Assembly (NCBI GenBank): GCA_018065475.1
Contig: JAGHTD010000046.1
Location: forward strand, 1-5,502
DNA: 5,502 nucleotides
DNA from: Candidatus Colimorpha enterica
Lineage (GTDB): Bacteria; Bacillota; Clostridia; Oscillospirales; CAG-272
Reading direction: 5' to 3'
Position 1 is the stretch's first letter; each line of letters opens with the position of its first letter. The position numbers were made by a program, and so were the translations under genes. The notes under the pieces were generated by a model. That model was not told the DNA's origin, ran no database searches, and saw only the letters and a list, made by a program, of their open reading frames with translations. Of the stretch, positions 1 to 5,502 are shown piece after piece.

Positions 1-370
1 GCTCAAGCCCTTAGCTTTCGACATCGACGCCGACCCCAACAAGGATTACGTCAACTATCTCTCCTCTCCCGAGATCGAGAACAACGGCGAGCTGAAAGCG
101 CATATTAAATTCGTCAACAAGTACGGCATTTACGGCTCGATTCTCTCCAACCTCAACCTCCGTTGGATCCTTCCCGAGGGCTTCACCGTTGAGGGCTGTC
201 CCGCAAGCGTAAGTCTTCCTCACTTCAACGCTCACTGCAACGGTATCAGCGAGTATGACGTCACGATCAAGGCGGGCGACAAGGTCGAGGCAAACAACCG
301 CGTCATCCTCGAGGTCACCTTCCCCGACAGACCGACTTCCTGCTACGTTCCCCTCGTCATCGCGGGCTGA
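1..370 (+). CDS. C-terminal fragment of an unidentified protein with a predicted beta-sandwich domain (5' end outside window)
   Basis: The open frame enters from the left edge (first full codon at position 2) and ends at TGA 368-370, giving 122 visible C-terminal residues. I do not recognise the protein firmly. The last 80 or so residues alternate short hydrophobic strands with turns, including RWILPEGFTVEG, a strand followed by YDVTIKAGDKVEANNRVILEV, and a terminal RPTSCYVPLVIAG. An LPEGF/W strand followed by an acidic or glycine turn and a closing valine-rich strand is typical of Ig-like or NEW3-type beta-sandwich domains. Such domains end some carbohydrate-active enzymes and some ADP-ribosylglycohydrolase-family proteins; that link is inference. 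There is no membrane segment or sorting signal at the C-terminus. The gene converges on the histidine operon and ends about 18 bases before a shared terminator hairpin. It is probably functionally unrelated to histidine synthesis. I am fairly sure it is coding on this strand and unsure of its role. Confidence 0.7.
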   Translation, partial: LKPLAFDIDADPNKDYVNYLSSPEIENNGELKAHIKFVNKYGIYGSILSNLNLRWILPEGFTVEGCPASVSLPHFNAHCNGISEYDVTIKAGDKVEANNRVILEVTFPDRPTSCYVPLVIAG

Positions 371-386
371 CACAATCCAACATATT

Positions 387-414
387 GAAAAAGAGGGCGC
401 AAGCCCTCTTTTTT
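387..414. terminator. Bidirectional intrinsic terminator between convergent genes
   Basis: An inverted repeat pairs 388-398 with 403-413 perfectly: an A5 run plus GAGGGC against GCCCTC plus T5, around a four-base loop GCAA (399-402). On the plus strand the GC core is followed by a T run (409-414), and the loop is of the stable GNRA type. On the minus strand the same core is also followed by a run of Ts, from the As at 388-392. It can therefore end both the left-edge gene and the his operon. The hairpin reaches the stop codon of hisIE (413-415), so it touches the coding sequence. Confidence 0.9.
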
Positions 415-1069
415 ACGTCATTTTTTCCTGCTTTACTTTCTTGTCGATGACGTGGCGGGAGCTGAGCTCTCTGAAAACGTCTTCGAGACTGATCCCCGAT
501 TCTATCATCAGCACCATAACGTGATAGGCAAGATCGGCGATCTCATAGACCGTCTCCTTCTTGTCCTGCGCCTTGCCCGCGATTATTACCTCCGTGCTCT
601 CCTCGCCGACCTTTTTCAGTATCTTGTCAAGACCCTTTTCAAATAGATAGGTGGTGTAAGAGCCCTCCTTCTTGTCGGTCTTTCTGCCTCTGATAAGCTC
701 AAAAAGTCCTTCGTAGGAGAAGTCCTTGCGCTCGTCACTTTCAAACACCATGTCGTTGAAGCAGGAGAAGGTCCCCTTATGGCAGGCGGGGCCGTCGGGC
801 TCGACGGTGACGACGAGGGCGTCTCTGTCGCAGTCGGCGGTTATCGAGACGATATGCTGATAGTTTCCGCTCGTCTCGCCTTTCAGCCAGAGCTCGTTTC
901 TCGAACGGCTCCAGAAGCAGGTCAGTTCCTTCTCGATAGAGATTTTCAGACTTTCCCTGTTCATATACGCGAGGGTAAGCACCTTTTTTGAGACTTCATC
1001 CACCACTATCGCGGGGATGAGGCCTTTTTCGTCGAATTTCAGTTCATCAATTCCTATCATATCATTCAC
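413..1069 (-). CDS. hisIE: Bifunctional phosphoribosyl-AMP cyclohydrolase / phosphoribosyl-ATP pyrophosphatase
   Basis: This cytoplasmic fusion enzyme performs steps 2 and 3 of histidine synthesis: it removes pyrophosphate from PR-ATP (HisE part), then opens the adenine ring of PR-AMP (HisI part). The HisI domain spans about residues 5-105: GLIPAIV (17-23), AYMN (34-37), FWSRSRNELWLKGETSGN (52-69) and the metal-binding segment. In that segment Asp79, Asp81 and Asp83 (Mg) and Cys80, Cys96 and Cys103 (Zn) match the family pattern DCDxD...CH...SCF. The HisE domain spans about 120-206, with the KVGEEsTEV motif (153-161) and ExxDLxYH (176-183). The length of 218 residues is normal for HisIE. The start at 1069 is GTG and overlaps the hisF stop (GTGA). 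An in-frame ATG at 1060-1058 (residue 4) is an equally good start and gives the N-terminus MIGIDELKF. No strong Shine-Dalgarno site settles the choice. It is the last gene of the operon, followed directly by the terminator. Confidence 0.96.
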   Translation of the reverse strand: MNDMIGIDELKFDEKGLIPAIVVDEVSKKVLTLAYMNRESLKISIEKELTCFWSRSRNELWLKGETSGNYQHIVSITADCDRDALVVTVEPDGPACHKGTFSCFNDMVFESDERKDFSYEGLFELIRGRKTDKKEGSYTTYLFEKGLDKILKKVGEESTEVIIAGKAQDKKETVYEIADLAYHVMVLMIESGISLEDVFRELSSRHVIDKKVKQEKMT

Positions 1070-1827
1070 TCTTTTCTTGCGGGAATACCGTTTCTTATCA
1101 TTTCATCCTTAAGCTCGGATATTTTCACTTCACCGAAATGGAATACCGAGGCGGCAAGCCCCGCGTCAACCTTCGGTAATGCCTTGAACAGCTCGATAAA
1201 ATCCGAGATCGAACCTGCGCCTCCCGAAGCGATTATCGGGACGTTGACCGCATCCGATACCGCCGAGAGCATTTCGAGGTCAAATCCGTTCTTCACCCCG
1301 TCGGTGTCGATGGAGTTGAGGACGACCTCACCCGCTCCGTCGGACACGCAGCGCTTTATCCACTCTATGGCGTCTATGCCGGTATTTTCGCGCCCGCCCT
1401 TGGCAAATACAGTGTATTTTCCGCCGACACGCTTTGCGTCAACCGACAGCACGACGCATTGGTCGCCGTAAAGCTTTGCCGCCTCTCCGATGATCGAGGG
1501 GTTTCTTATCGCGCCGGAGTTCACGCTCACCTTGTCTGCACCGCAGGACAGCACCCTTTCAAAATCCATTACGCCGTTTATCCCGCCTCCGACAGTCATG
1601 GGTATGAATACCTTTGAGGCGGTCTCTTTCAGAATATCGGTAAAAATCTGTCTGCCCTCTGCGGACGCGGTTATGTCGTAGAAAACAAGCTCGTCGGCAC
1701 CGCTCTGACTGTAATACTCGGCGAGCTCAACGGGTGAGGCAACCTCTCTCAGCCCCGCGAAGTTCACGCCCTTGACGACCCTGCCGTCTTTTACGTCGAG
1801 GCAGGGGATTATCCTTTTCGTCAGCAT
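1066..1827 (-). CDS. hisF: Imidazole glycerol phosphate synthase, cyclase subunit
   Basis: HisF is the (beta/alpha)8-barrel cyclase subunit that pairs with the glutaminase HisH. It uses ammonia channelled from HisH to turn PRFAR into imidazole glycerol phosphate and AICAR. The protein has 253 residues, the usual length. The N-terminal RIIPCLDVKDGRVVKG carries the catalytic Asp11 and the conserved Lys19. The second catalytic aspartate is Asp130 in LSVDAKR. Phosphate-binding loops are TVGGGI (78-83) and ASGGAGS (200-206). The NSIDTDG segment (171-177) carries the conserved Asp176. The ATG start overlaps the end of hisA by 7 bases (ATGCTGA) and is supported by a strong GGAGGT ribosome-binding site 6 bases upstream. 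The stop overlaps the GTG start of hisIE. HisF is encoded with hisA between it and its partner hisH, the common order in his operons. Confidence 0.98.
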   Translation of the reverse strand: MLTKRIIPCLDVKDGRVVKGVNFAGLREVASPVELAEYYSQSGADELVFYDITASAEGRQIFTDILKETASKVFIPMTVGGGINGVMDFERVLSCGADKVSVNSGAIRNPSIIGEAAKLYGDQCVVLSVDAKRVGGKYTVFAKGGRENTGIDAIEWIKRCVSDGAGEVVLNSIDTDGVKNGFDLEMLSAVSDAVNVPIIASGGAGSISDFIELFKALPKVDAGLAASVFHFGEVKISELKDEMIRNGIPARKE

Positions 1828-2537
1828 TTTGCCACCTCCACCGCCTCTTTCAGGTCGATACTTCCTGTATAGTATGCCTTGCCGATTATTGCACCGTAGA
1901 TACCGAGTTTTTTCAGGGCTTTCACGTCATCCATATCGCTGACGCCTCCCGAAGCGGTAATGTCGAGGGAAAAGCGCTTCGCCATTTCGGCGTAGAGCTC
2001 TCTGTTCGTCCCTCTCATCGCTCCGTCGCGGGAAATGTCGGTGCATATCACGTTCTTCACGCCGATCTTTTCCATATCCGAGCAAAATGCGAAGGCGTCG
2101 ATCCCGCTGGTCTCTGTCCAGCCCTTTATGGCGACCTGACCGTCCTTTATGTCTATCCCGACGGCGATCTTATCGCCGAAAAGCCCTACGGTTTCGAGGA
2201 GAAAATCTCTGTCCGTCACCGCCGAGGTGCCGAGAATAAGACGGTCGATCCCCGCGTCGGCGTATTTTCTGACGGTCTCTGTGTTTCTTATCCCTCCGCC
2301 GACCTCGGTAAAGAGACCAGTCTCGGCCTTTATCTTCTTTATCAGCTCAAAGTTGGGCGTCTGCCCGTTCTTTGCGCCTTCGAGGTCAACGACGTGTATA
2401 TGATCCGCTCCGCAGCTTTTGAAATCGTACGCGACCGAGAGCGGGTCCTCGCTGTAAACGGTCTTCTGCGCGTAATCGCCCTTGAAAAGTCTGACCGCTT
2501 TGCCTTCGTATAAATCTATCGCGGGAAATATGATCAT
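1821..2537 (-). CDS. hisA: Phosphoribosylformimino-5-aminoimidazole carboxamide ribotide isomerase (ProFAR isomerase)
   Basis: HisA catalyses the Amadori rearrangement of ProFAR to PRFAR, the substrate of the HisH-HisF complex. It is a (beta/alpha)8 barrel homologous to HisF. The protein has 238 residues, normal for the family. IFPAIDLYEGKAVRL at the N-terminus carries the catalytic Asp8, and the second conserved aspartate is in VGIDIKDG (Asp129). VDLEGAKNG (50-58), EVGGGIRN (78-85), GW (139-140), TDISRDG (166-172) and TASGGVSD (194-201) are family motifs around the substrate phosphate and active site. The specificity looks like plain HisA; a dual HisA/TrpF (PriA) role, known mainly in actinobacteria, is not indicated. 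The ATG overlaps the hisH stop by 4 bases (ATGA) and has a GGAGG site 7 bases upstream. Confidence 0.97.
   Translation of the reverse strand: MIIFPAIDLYEGKAVRLFKGDYAQKTVYSEDPLSVAYDFKSCGADHIHVVDLEGAKNGQTPNFELIKKIKAETGLFTEVGGGIRNTETVRKYADAGIDRLILGTSAVTDRDFLLETVGLFGDKIAVGIDIKDGQVAIKGWTETSGIDAFAFCSDMEKIGVKNVICTDISRDGAMRGTNRELYAEMAKRFSLDITASGGVSDMDDVKALKKLGIYGAIIGKAYYTGSIDLKEAVEVAKC
1834..1839 (-). promoter_or_regulatory. Strong ribosome-binding site of hisF
   Basis: Read on the minus strand this is GGAGGT, 6 bases before the hisF ATG, and it lies within the last codons of hisA. It is the best match to the anti-Shine-Dalgarno sequence in the window. hisF can therefore recruit ribosomes itself as well as through coupling to hisA. 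Confidence 0.8.
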
Positions 2538-3160
2538 CTTTTTTCCTCCGCTATCTCGCAGAAGGCACGGAGCACGTTAAGCCCCGTTTTTCCGCTCCTT
2601 TCCGGGTGGAACTGACAGCCGTAAATATTGTCCTTTGCCGCCGCGGCCGTGACCTTTGCGTAATACTCCGTCACCGCCGTGACGTTTTCGTCGCAGTCTG
2701 CCGCGTAGTACGAATGGACGAAATAAACGTGATCGCCCTCGTTGAGGTATCTGAAAAGCGTGTTTTTCTCACCGACGAAGGAAAGCGAGTTCCATCCCAT
2801 CTGCGGTATTTTCACCCCTGCGGAAAGAACGTCAGAGAGGGGACGGATATTTCCTTTTATCAGCCCCAACCCTTCGTGCTCGCCGTACTCGTAGCTTCTG
2901 TCGAACAGGAGCTGCATTCCGAGGCATATACCGAGAAGGGGCTTCCCGCGCTTTACCTGCTCTTTTATCACTCTGTCCATCCCGCTCCGGCGGAGCTTTT
3001 CGGCGGCGTCGGCAAAAGCGCCGACACCCGGAAGCAGAATACCGTCTGCCGAGGAGATCACCTTCTCGTCAGCCGTGACTTCCGCCTCCGCGCCAATCGC
3101 GCCGAACGAACATCTGAGCGAGAAAAGATTTCCCACTCCGTAGTCAATAATCGCGATCAT
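2534..3160 (-). CDS. hisH: Imidazole glycerol phosphate synthase, glutamine amidotransferase subunit
   Basis: HisH is a class I (triad) glutaminase that releases ammonia from glutamine and passes it to HisF. The protein has 208 residues, typical of the family. The start IIDYGVGNLFS, the PGVGAF loop (44-49) that helps form the oxyanion region, the nucleophile Cys79 in GICLGMQ (77-83), PQMGWN (119-124), and the His185/Glu187 pair in CQFHPERSG (182-190) are all present, so the catalytic triad is complete. The ATG start overlaps the hisB stop by 4 bases (ATGA), with a moderate AAGGG ribosome-binding sequence 6 bases upstream. It is separated from hisF only by hisA, so both subunits come from one transcript. 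Confidence 0.97.
   Translation of the reverse strand: MIAIIDYGVGNLFSLRCSFGAIGAEAEVTADEKVISSADGILLPGVGAFADAAEKLRRSGMDRVIKEQVKRGKPLLGICLGMQLLFDRSYEYGEHEGLGLIKGNIRPLSDVLSAGVKIPQMGWNSLSFVGEKNTLFRYLNEGDHVYFVHSYYAADCDENVTAVTEYYAKVTAAAAKDNIYGCQFHPERSGKTGLNVLRAFCEIAEEKR
2545..2549 (-). promoter_or_regulatory. Ribosome-binding site of hisA
   Basis: Read on the minus strand this is GGAGG, 7 bases before the hisA ATG and inside the 3' end of hisH. It fixes the start at the ATGA overlap. Confidence 0.78.
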
Positions 3161-3744
3161 AACATTCCCTTCGTTGACGGTATTTCGTTTCTGTATCTTT
3201 CGTCGATCGAGACCGCTTCTCTCAGACTTCTCGCCGCAGACTTGAACGTGCCTTCGATGATGTGGTGAGAGTTTCTGCCCGACAGCTGTCTTATATGGAG
3301 AGCACAGCCCGCCTGACGGACGAACCCGAGCCAGAACTCCTCGACGAGCTCCGTATCGAAGTCACCGACCTTCTCGGTGGGAATATCGAGAAAATATCCG
3401 AGATAGTCCCTGCCGGAAAAATCGACGGCGGTCATTATCAGCGCCTCATCCATAGGGAGGACGGTGTCGCCGTAACGCTTTATCCCCTTTTTGTCGCCGA
3501 GGCAGTCGGCAAACGCCTTGCCGAGCACTATCCCTATATCCTCGACAGTGTGGTGGTAGTCGACCTCGGTGTCGCCGTTGCATTCCACGTCAAGATCGAA
3601 TCTCCCGTGAGAGGCAAAAAGCGTCAGCATGTGGTCAAGAAAACCGCAGCCCGTGTCGATATTGCTCTTTCCGCCGCCGTCAAGCTCAAGGCGGAGCGTG
3701 ATGTCCGTCTCGGCGGTTTTTCTTTTAATTTCGGTGTTTCTCAA
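3157..3744 (-). CDS. hisB: Imidazoleglycerol-phosphate dehydratase, monofunctional
   Basis: HisB removes water from imidazole glycerol phosphate to give imidazole acetol phosphate, using a di-manganese centre. The 195 residues correspond to the dehydratase alone. There is no N-terminal HAD phosphatase domain as in the fused enterobacterial HisB. Metal-binding and catalytic motifs are GFLDHM (34-39, His38), DYHHTVED (62-69, His64, His65, Glu68) and GRNSHHIIE (156-164, His160, His161, Glu164). The family's closing IPSTKG (188-193) is intact. The start is TTG at 3744-3742, overlapping the hisC stop (TTGA). It is chosen because a TGGAG ribosome-binding site lies 8 bases upstream and the resulting N-terminus (MRNTEIKRKTAETDI) matches the usual family beginning. 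The next in-frame Met (residue 39) would remove His38. Confidence 0.97.
   Translation of the reverse strand: MRNTEIKRKTAETDITLRLELDGGGKSNIDTGCGFLDHMLTLFASHGRFDLDVECNGDTEVDYHHTVEDIGIVLGKAFADCLGDKKGIKRYGDTVLPMDEALIMTAVDFSGRDYLGYFLDIPTEKVGDFDTELVEEFWLGFVRQAGCALHIRQLSGRNSHHIIEGTFKSAARSLREAVSIDERYRNEIPSTKGML
3167..3171 (-). promoter_or_regulatory. Moderate ribosome-binding site of hisH
   Basis: Read on the minus strand this is AAGGG, 6 bases before the hisH ATG. It lies in the codons for the conserved STKGML end of HisB, which limits how far it could vary. It is weaker than the hisA and hisF sites, so hisH may depend more on coupling to hisB. Confidence 0.55.
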
Positions 3745-4793
3745 AGTATTTTCTCCAGTTCCGCGATAAGGGCGTCCATCTGCTCACGGCTCCCTATCGT
3801 TATTCTCAGATAATCGTCTATAAGCGGCTTGCCGAAATGGCGTACGAGGACGCCTCTCTCCTTCACCTCGACGTAAATATCCCCGCCCTTTGCCTTCTTA
3901 TGCTTTGCGAAAAGAAAGTTTGCCTTCGAGTCTGTCATCTCAAAGCCGAGGGATTTCAGCTTTTCGGCGGTGTATTCTCTCGTCTTTATGATCGTTTCGC
4001 AGTTTGCTCTGAAATAGTCCTCGTCGCAGAGCGCGCCGATACCCATTTTTTCGGTGACCTTGTTGATATTGTAGGGATTTGTCGAAAATCTTATCGTGTT
4101 GATGTCGGCGATGAGCTTCTCGTTTCCTATGCCGAAGCCGAGACGCGCACCCGCGAGACTGCGCGACTTTGAAAAGGTCTGCGTCACGAGGAGGTTGTCG
4201 TATTTCTTCACGAGGCACACTGCGCTTTCGGCTCCGAAATCGACGTACGCCTCGTCCACAACGACCACCCTGTCAAGGTTGCCCGCTACTATCCGCTCGA
4301 TGTCCGAAAGAGGCAGGGCGATGCCCGTCGGGGCGTTTGGATTTGCTATGAATACGTTGCCCTCGACACCTATGTAGTCGTCAACGTTGACCGTGAGGTC
4401 TTCCCTCAGCGGGATCTCCCTGTACGGGACGTTGTTGATCTGCGCGAAAACGGGATAGAAACCGTAGGATATATTTGGGAAGATAGCAGGATGATCCTTG
4501 TCGCAGAACGCCATGAACGCAAAATTGAGTATCTCGTCGGAGCCGTTGACGAAGACAATCTCGTTTTCACCGACTCCGAGCTTTTCGGAGGCAACGGCTC
4601 TTAACTGTCTGCAATCGGGGTCGGAATAAAGCTGACAGTCTCCCGCCGCTTCCCTGCCGAGCTTAAGGGCGTACGGGGACGGCGGAAAAGGCGACTCGTT
4701 TGTGTTCAGTTTGTTGTATTTTCTGTTCTGCGGCTGTTCTCCCGGCACGTACGGGACGAGAGCGCTGTATTTTTCGCTGAAAAAGCGGCTCAT
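3741..4793 (-). CDS. hisC: Histidinol-phosphate aminotransferase (PLP-dependent, fold type I)
   Basis: HisC transfers an amino group from glutamate to imidazole acetol phosphate, forming L-histidinol phosphate. The protein has 350 residues, the usual size. KLNTNESPFPPSP (28-40) is the typical HisC N-terminal motif. NPNAPTG (151-157) and DEAYVDF (180-186) bind the cofactor ring. Lys209 in TFSKSRSLAGARLGF is the Schiff-base lysine, with Arg217 contacting the cofactor phosphate. Arg330 in YLRITIGS is the likely substrate-binding arginine. The family also contains aromatic aminotransferases, but the position between hisD and hisB supports the histidine role. The ATG start overlaps the hisD stop by 4 bases (ATGA), with AGGAAG 9 bases upstream. 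The stop overlaps the TTG start of hisB. Confidence 0.96.
   Translation of the reverse strand: MSRFFSEKYSALVPYVPGEQPQNRKYNKLNTNESPFPPSPYALKLGREAAGDCQLYSDPDCRQLRAVASEKLGVGENEIVFVNGSDEILNFAFMAFCDKDHPAIFPNISYGFYPVFAQINNVPYREIPLREDLTVNVDDYIGVEGNVFIANPNAPTGIALPLSDIERIVAGNLDRVVVVDEAYVDFGAESAVCLVKKYDNLLVTQTFSKSRSLAGARLGFGIGNEKLIADINTIRFSTNPYNINKVTEKMGIGALCDEDYFRANCETIIKTREYTAEKLKSLGFEMTDSKANFLFAKHKKAKGGDIYVEVKERGVLVRHFGKPLIDDYLRITIGSREQMDALIAELEKIL
3753..3757 (-). promoter_or_regulatory. Ribosome-binding site of hisB, supporting its TTG start
   Basis: Read on the minus strand this is TGGAG, lying inside the 3' end of hisC and 8 bases before the TTG at 3744. No ATG lies at a suitable distance in the hisB frame, so this site decides the non-standard start. 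Confidence 0.75.
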
Positions 4794-5502
4794 TTCTTTT
4801 TTCTTCCTTTTTCGTATCTTATCATCGCGCTTCTTGCGTGAGCGGTCAGCCCCTCTTTTCTCGCAAATACGTCGATGTCGTTGGCCACCCTGTCGAGAGC
4901 GTCGGAGGTGTAGTAGGTATATTGCATTTTCTTCACGAAGTCATCGACCGAGAGAGGGCTTGAGAACCTTGCCGTTCCGCTTGTCGGAAGAGTGTGGTAG
5001 GGACCCGCAAGGTAGTCTCCGAGAGCTTCGGGGCAGTTCCTTCCGAGGAAGACGGAGCCCGCGTTCTTTATTCTGTCGAGGTAGTCAAACGGCGAATCGA
5101 CGCAGAGCTCAAGATGCTCGGGTGCTATCTCGTTTGCGATCTCTATCGCCTCTTCTATGCTTTCGGTCACTATGATCTTGCCGTTTGCCTCGATGGACGC
5201 CTTGGCTATCTCCCTGCGCTCGAGCATTGAGAGCTGTTTTTCCACCTCTATCGAGACTTTGAACGCAAGCTGCTCCGAATCCGTCACAAGGACAGCGCTT
5301 GCCATCCTGTCGTGCTCCGCCTGAGAAAGGAGATCCGCCGCCGCAAATGCGGGATCGGTCATGCCGTCAGCGACGATCATTATCTCGCTCGGTCCCGCGA
5401 TCATATCGATATCGACGAGGCCGTAAACCTGCCTTTTCGCCTCCGCAACGAAGGCGTTTCCGGGGCCGACGATCTTGTCCGCCTTCGGTATGCTCTCGGT
5501 AC
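4790..5502 (-). CDS. hisD: Histidinol dehydrogenase, C-terminal part (5' end outside window)
   Basis: HisD carries out the last two oxidations, L-histidinol to L-histidine, using NAD and a zinc ion. The window shows 236 C-terminal residues, roughly the last 55% of a protein that is usually about 430 long. The frame runs off the right edge; the Met at 5404 is internal, because the upstream SIPKADKIVGPGNAFVAEAK is also conserved HisD sequence. In fragment numbering the motifs are DMIAGPSEI (32-40), SQAEHD (59-64, zinc ligands Gln60 and His63), IAPEHLEL (125-132, catalytic Glu128-His129), PEALGDYLAG (157-166, zinc ligand Asp162), HTLPTSGTARFSSPLS (169-184) and GLTAHA (217-222, zinc ligand His221). 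One oddity: the usual Asn-His before LPTSG is Tyr-His here (Tyr168). The lysine-rich tail (GRKKK) ends at a TGA overlapping hisC. It is probably not the first gene of the operon, since hisG often precedes it. Confidence 0.97.
   Translation of the reverse strand, partial: TESIPKADKIVGPGNAFVAEAKRQVYGLVDIDMIAGPSEIMIVADGMTDPAFAAADLLSQAEHDRMASAVLVTDSEQLAFKVSIEVEKQLSMLERREIAKASIEANGKIIVTESIEEAIEIANEIAPEHLELCVDSPFDYLDRIKNAGSVFLGRNCPEALGDYLAGPYHTLPTSGTARFSSPLSVDDFVKKMQYTYYTSDALDRVANDIDVFARKEGLTAHARSAMIRYEKGRKKK
4803..4808 (-). promoter_or_regulatory. Ribosome-binding site of hisC
   Basis: Read on the minus strand this is AGGAAG, 9 bases before the hisC ATG and inside the lysine codons that end hisD. 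The lysine-rich tail of HisD is thus partly encoded by purine-rich ribosome-binding sequence. Confidence 0.65.

Noticed and set aside
11..373. Open frame of 120 codons on the minus strand, downstream of hisIE
   Set aside because: It would begin at GTG beyond the operon terminator, with no good ribosome-binding site. Its acidic, valine-rich translation looks like the antisense of the plus-strand beta-domain gene.
1297..1317. Asn at HisF position 171, where some HisF proteins have Thr
   Set aside because: Asn also occurs here in well-known functional HisF proteins such as the enterobacterial ones, so it is normal variation rather than a lost residue.
1066..2537. Similarity between hisA and hisF as a possible recent tandem duplication
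   Set aside because: The two are ancient paralogous barrels in almost all histidine producers. The resemblance here is the ordinary family-level one.
2606..3268. Open frame of 220 codons on the plus strand, antisense to hisH and the end of hisB
   Set aside because: It mirrors two genes with clear family motifs. Long antisense frames are common where third positions are GC-rich. Its translation has no recognisable motif and no good ribosome-binding site was seen.
3262..3813. Open frame of 183 codons on the plus strand, antisense to hisB
   Set aside because: It is a shadow of hisB, whose catalytic motifs are complete on the minus strand. No family resemblance was seen.
3940..4218. Open frame of 92 codons on the minus strand inside hisC in another frame
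   Set aside because: It is rich in Arg and His, a sign of an out-of-frame read through hisC. HisC itself is intact through this stretch.
4702..5175. Open frame of 157 codons on the plus strand, antisense to hisC and hisD
   Set aside because: It is rich in Arg and Ser with a low-complexity look, typical of a frame-shadow, and lies opposite conserved HisC and HisD sequence.

Overview
The window is almost entirely a histidine-biosynthesis operon read on the minus strand. In transcription order it holds hisD (C-terminal half only, cut by the right window edge), hisC, hisB, hisH, hisA, hisF and hisIE. All seven products are recognisable from family motifs. None shows a frameshift or internal stop. 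Together they carry out the pathway from phosphoribosyl-ATP to histidine, apart from two steps: the ATP phosphoribosyltransferase (hisG, with or without hisZ) and the histidinol-phosphate phosphatase. Neither is visible here. hisG commonly lies just upstream of hisD and may lie beyond the right edge. HisB is the short form without a phosphatase domain, so the phosphatase must be a separate gene.

The operon is very compact. All six gene junctions overlap by 4 to 7 bases (taking the furthest-upstream start of hisIE), so stop and start codons share bases and translation is probably coupled. Starts vary: ATG for hisC, hisH, hisA and hisF, TTG for hisB, and GTG (or an ATG three codons later) for hisIE. 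The stop codon of hisIE touches a near-symmetrical hairpin with T/A tracts on both sides, which fits a bidirectional intrinsic terminator.

At the left edge (1-370, plus strand) is the 3' end of a convergent gene. Its product ends in a predicted all-beta domain whose function I cannot name with confidence. Only about 40 bases separate the two genes, and the terminator fills most of them.

The gene order, the HisIE fusion, the monofunctional HisB, the GGAGG-type ribosome-binding sites, the tight packing and the moderate GC content with GC-rich third positions suggest a Bacillota/Clostridia organism, perhaps a gut or anaerobic lineage. That placement is inference. I found no RNA gene, mobile element, repeat array or CRISPR, and nothing that looks like an undescribed system. 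The most notable points are the unbroken chain of overlapping starts, the non-ATG starts, the shared terminator and one substitution in a conserved HisD active-site motif.
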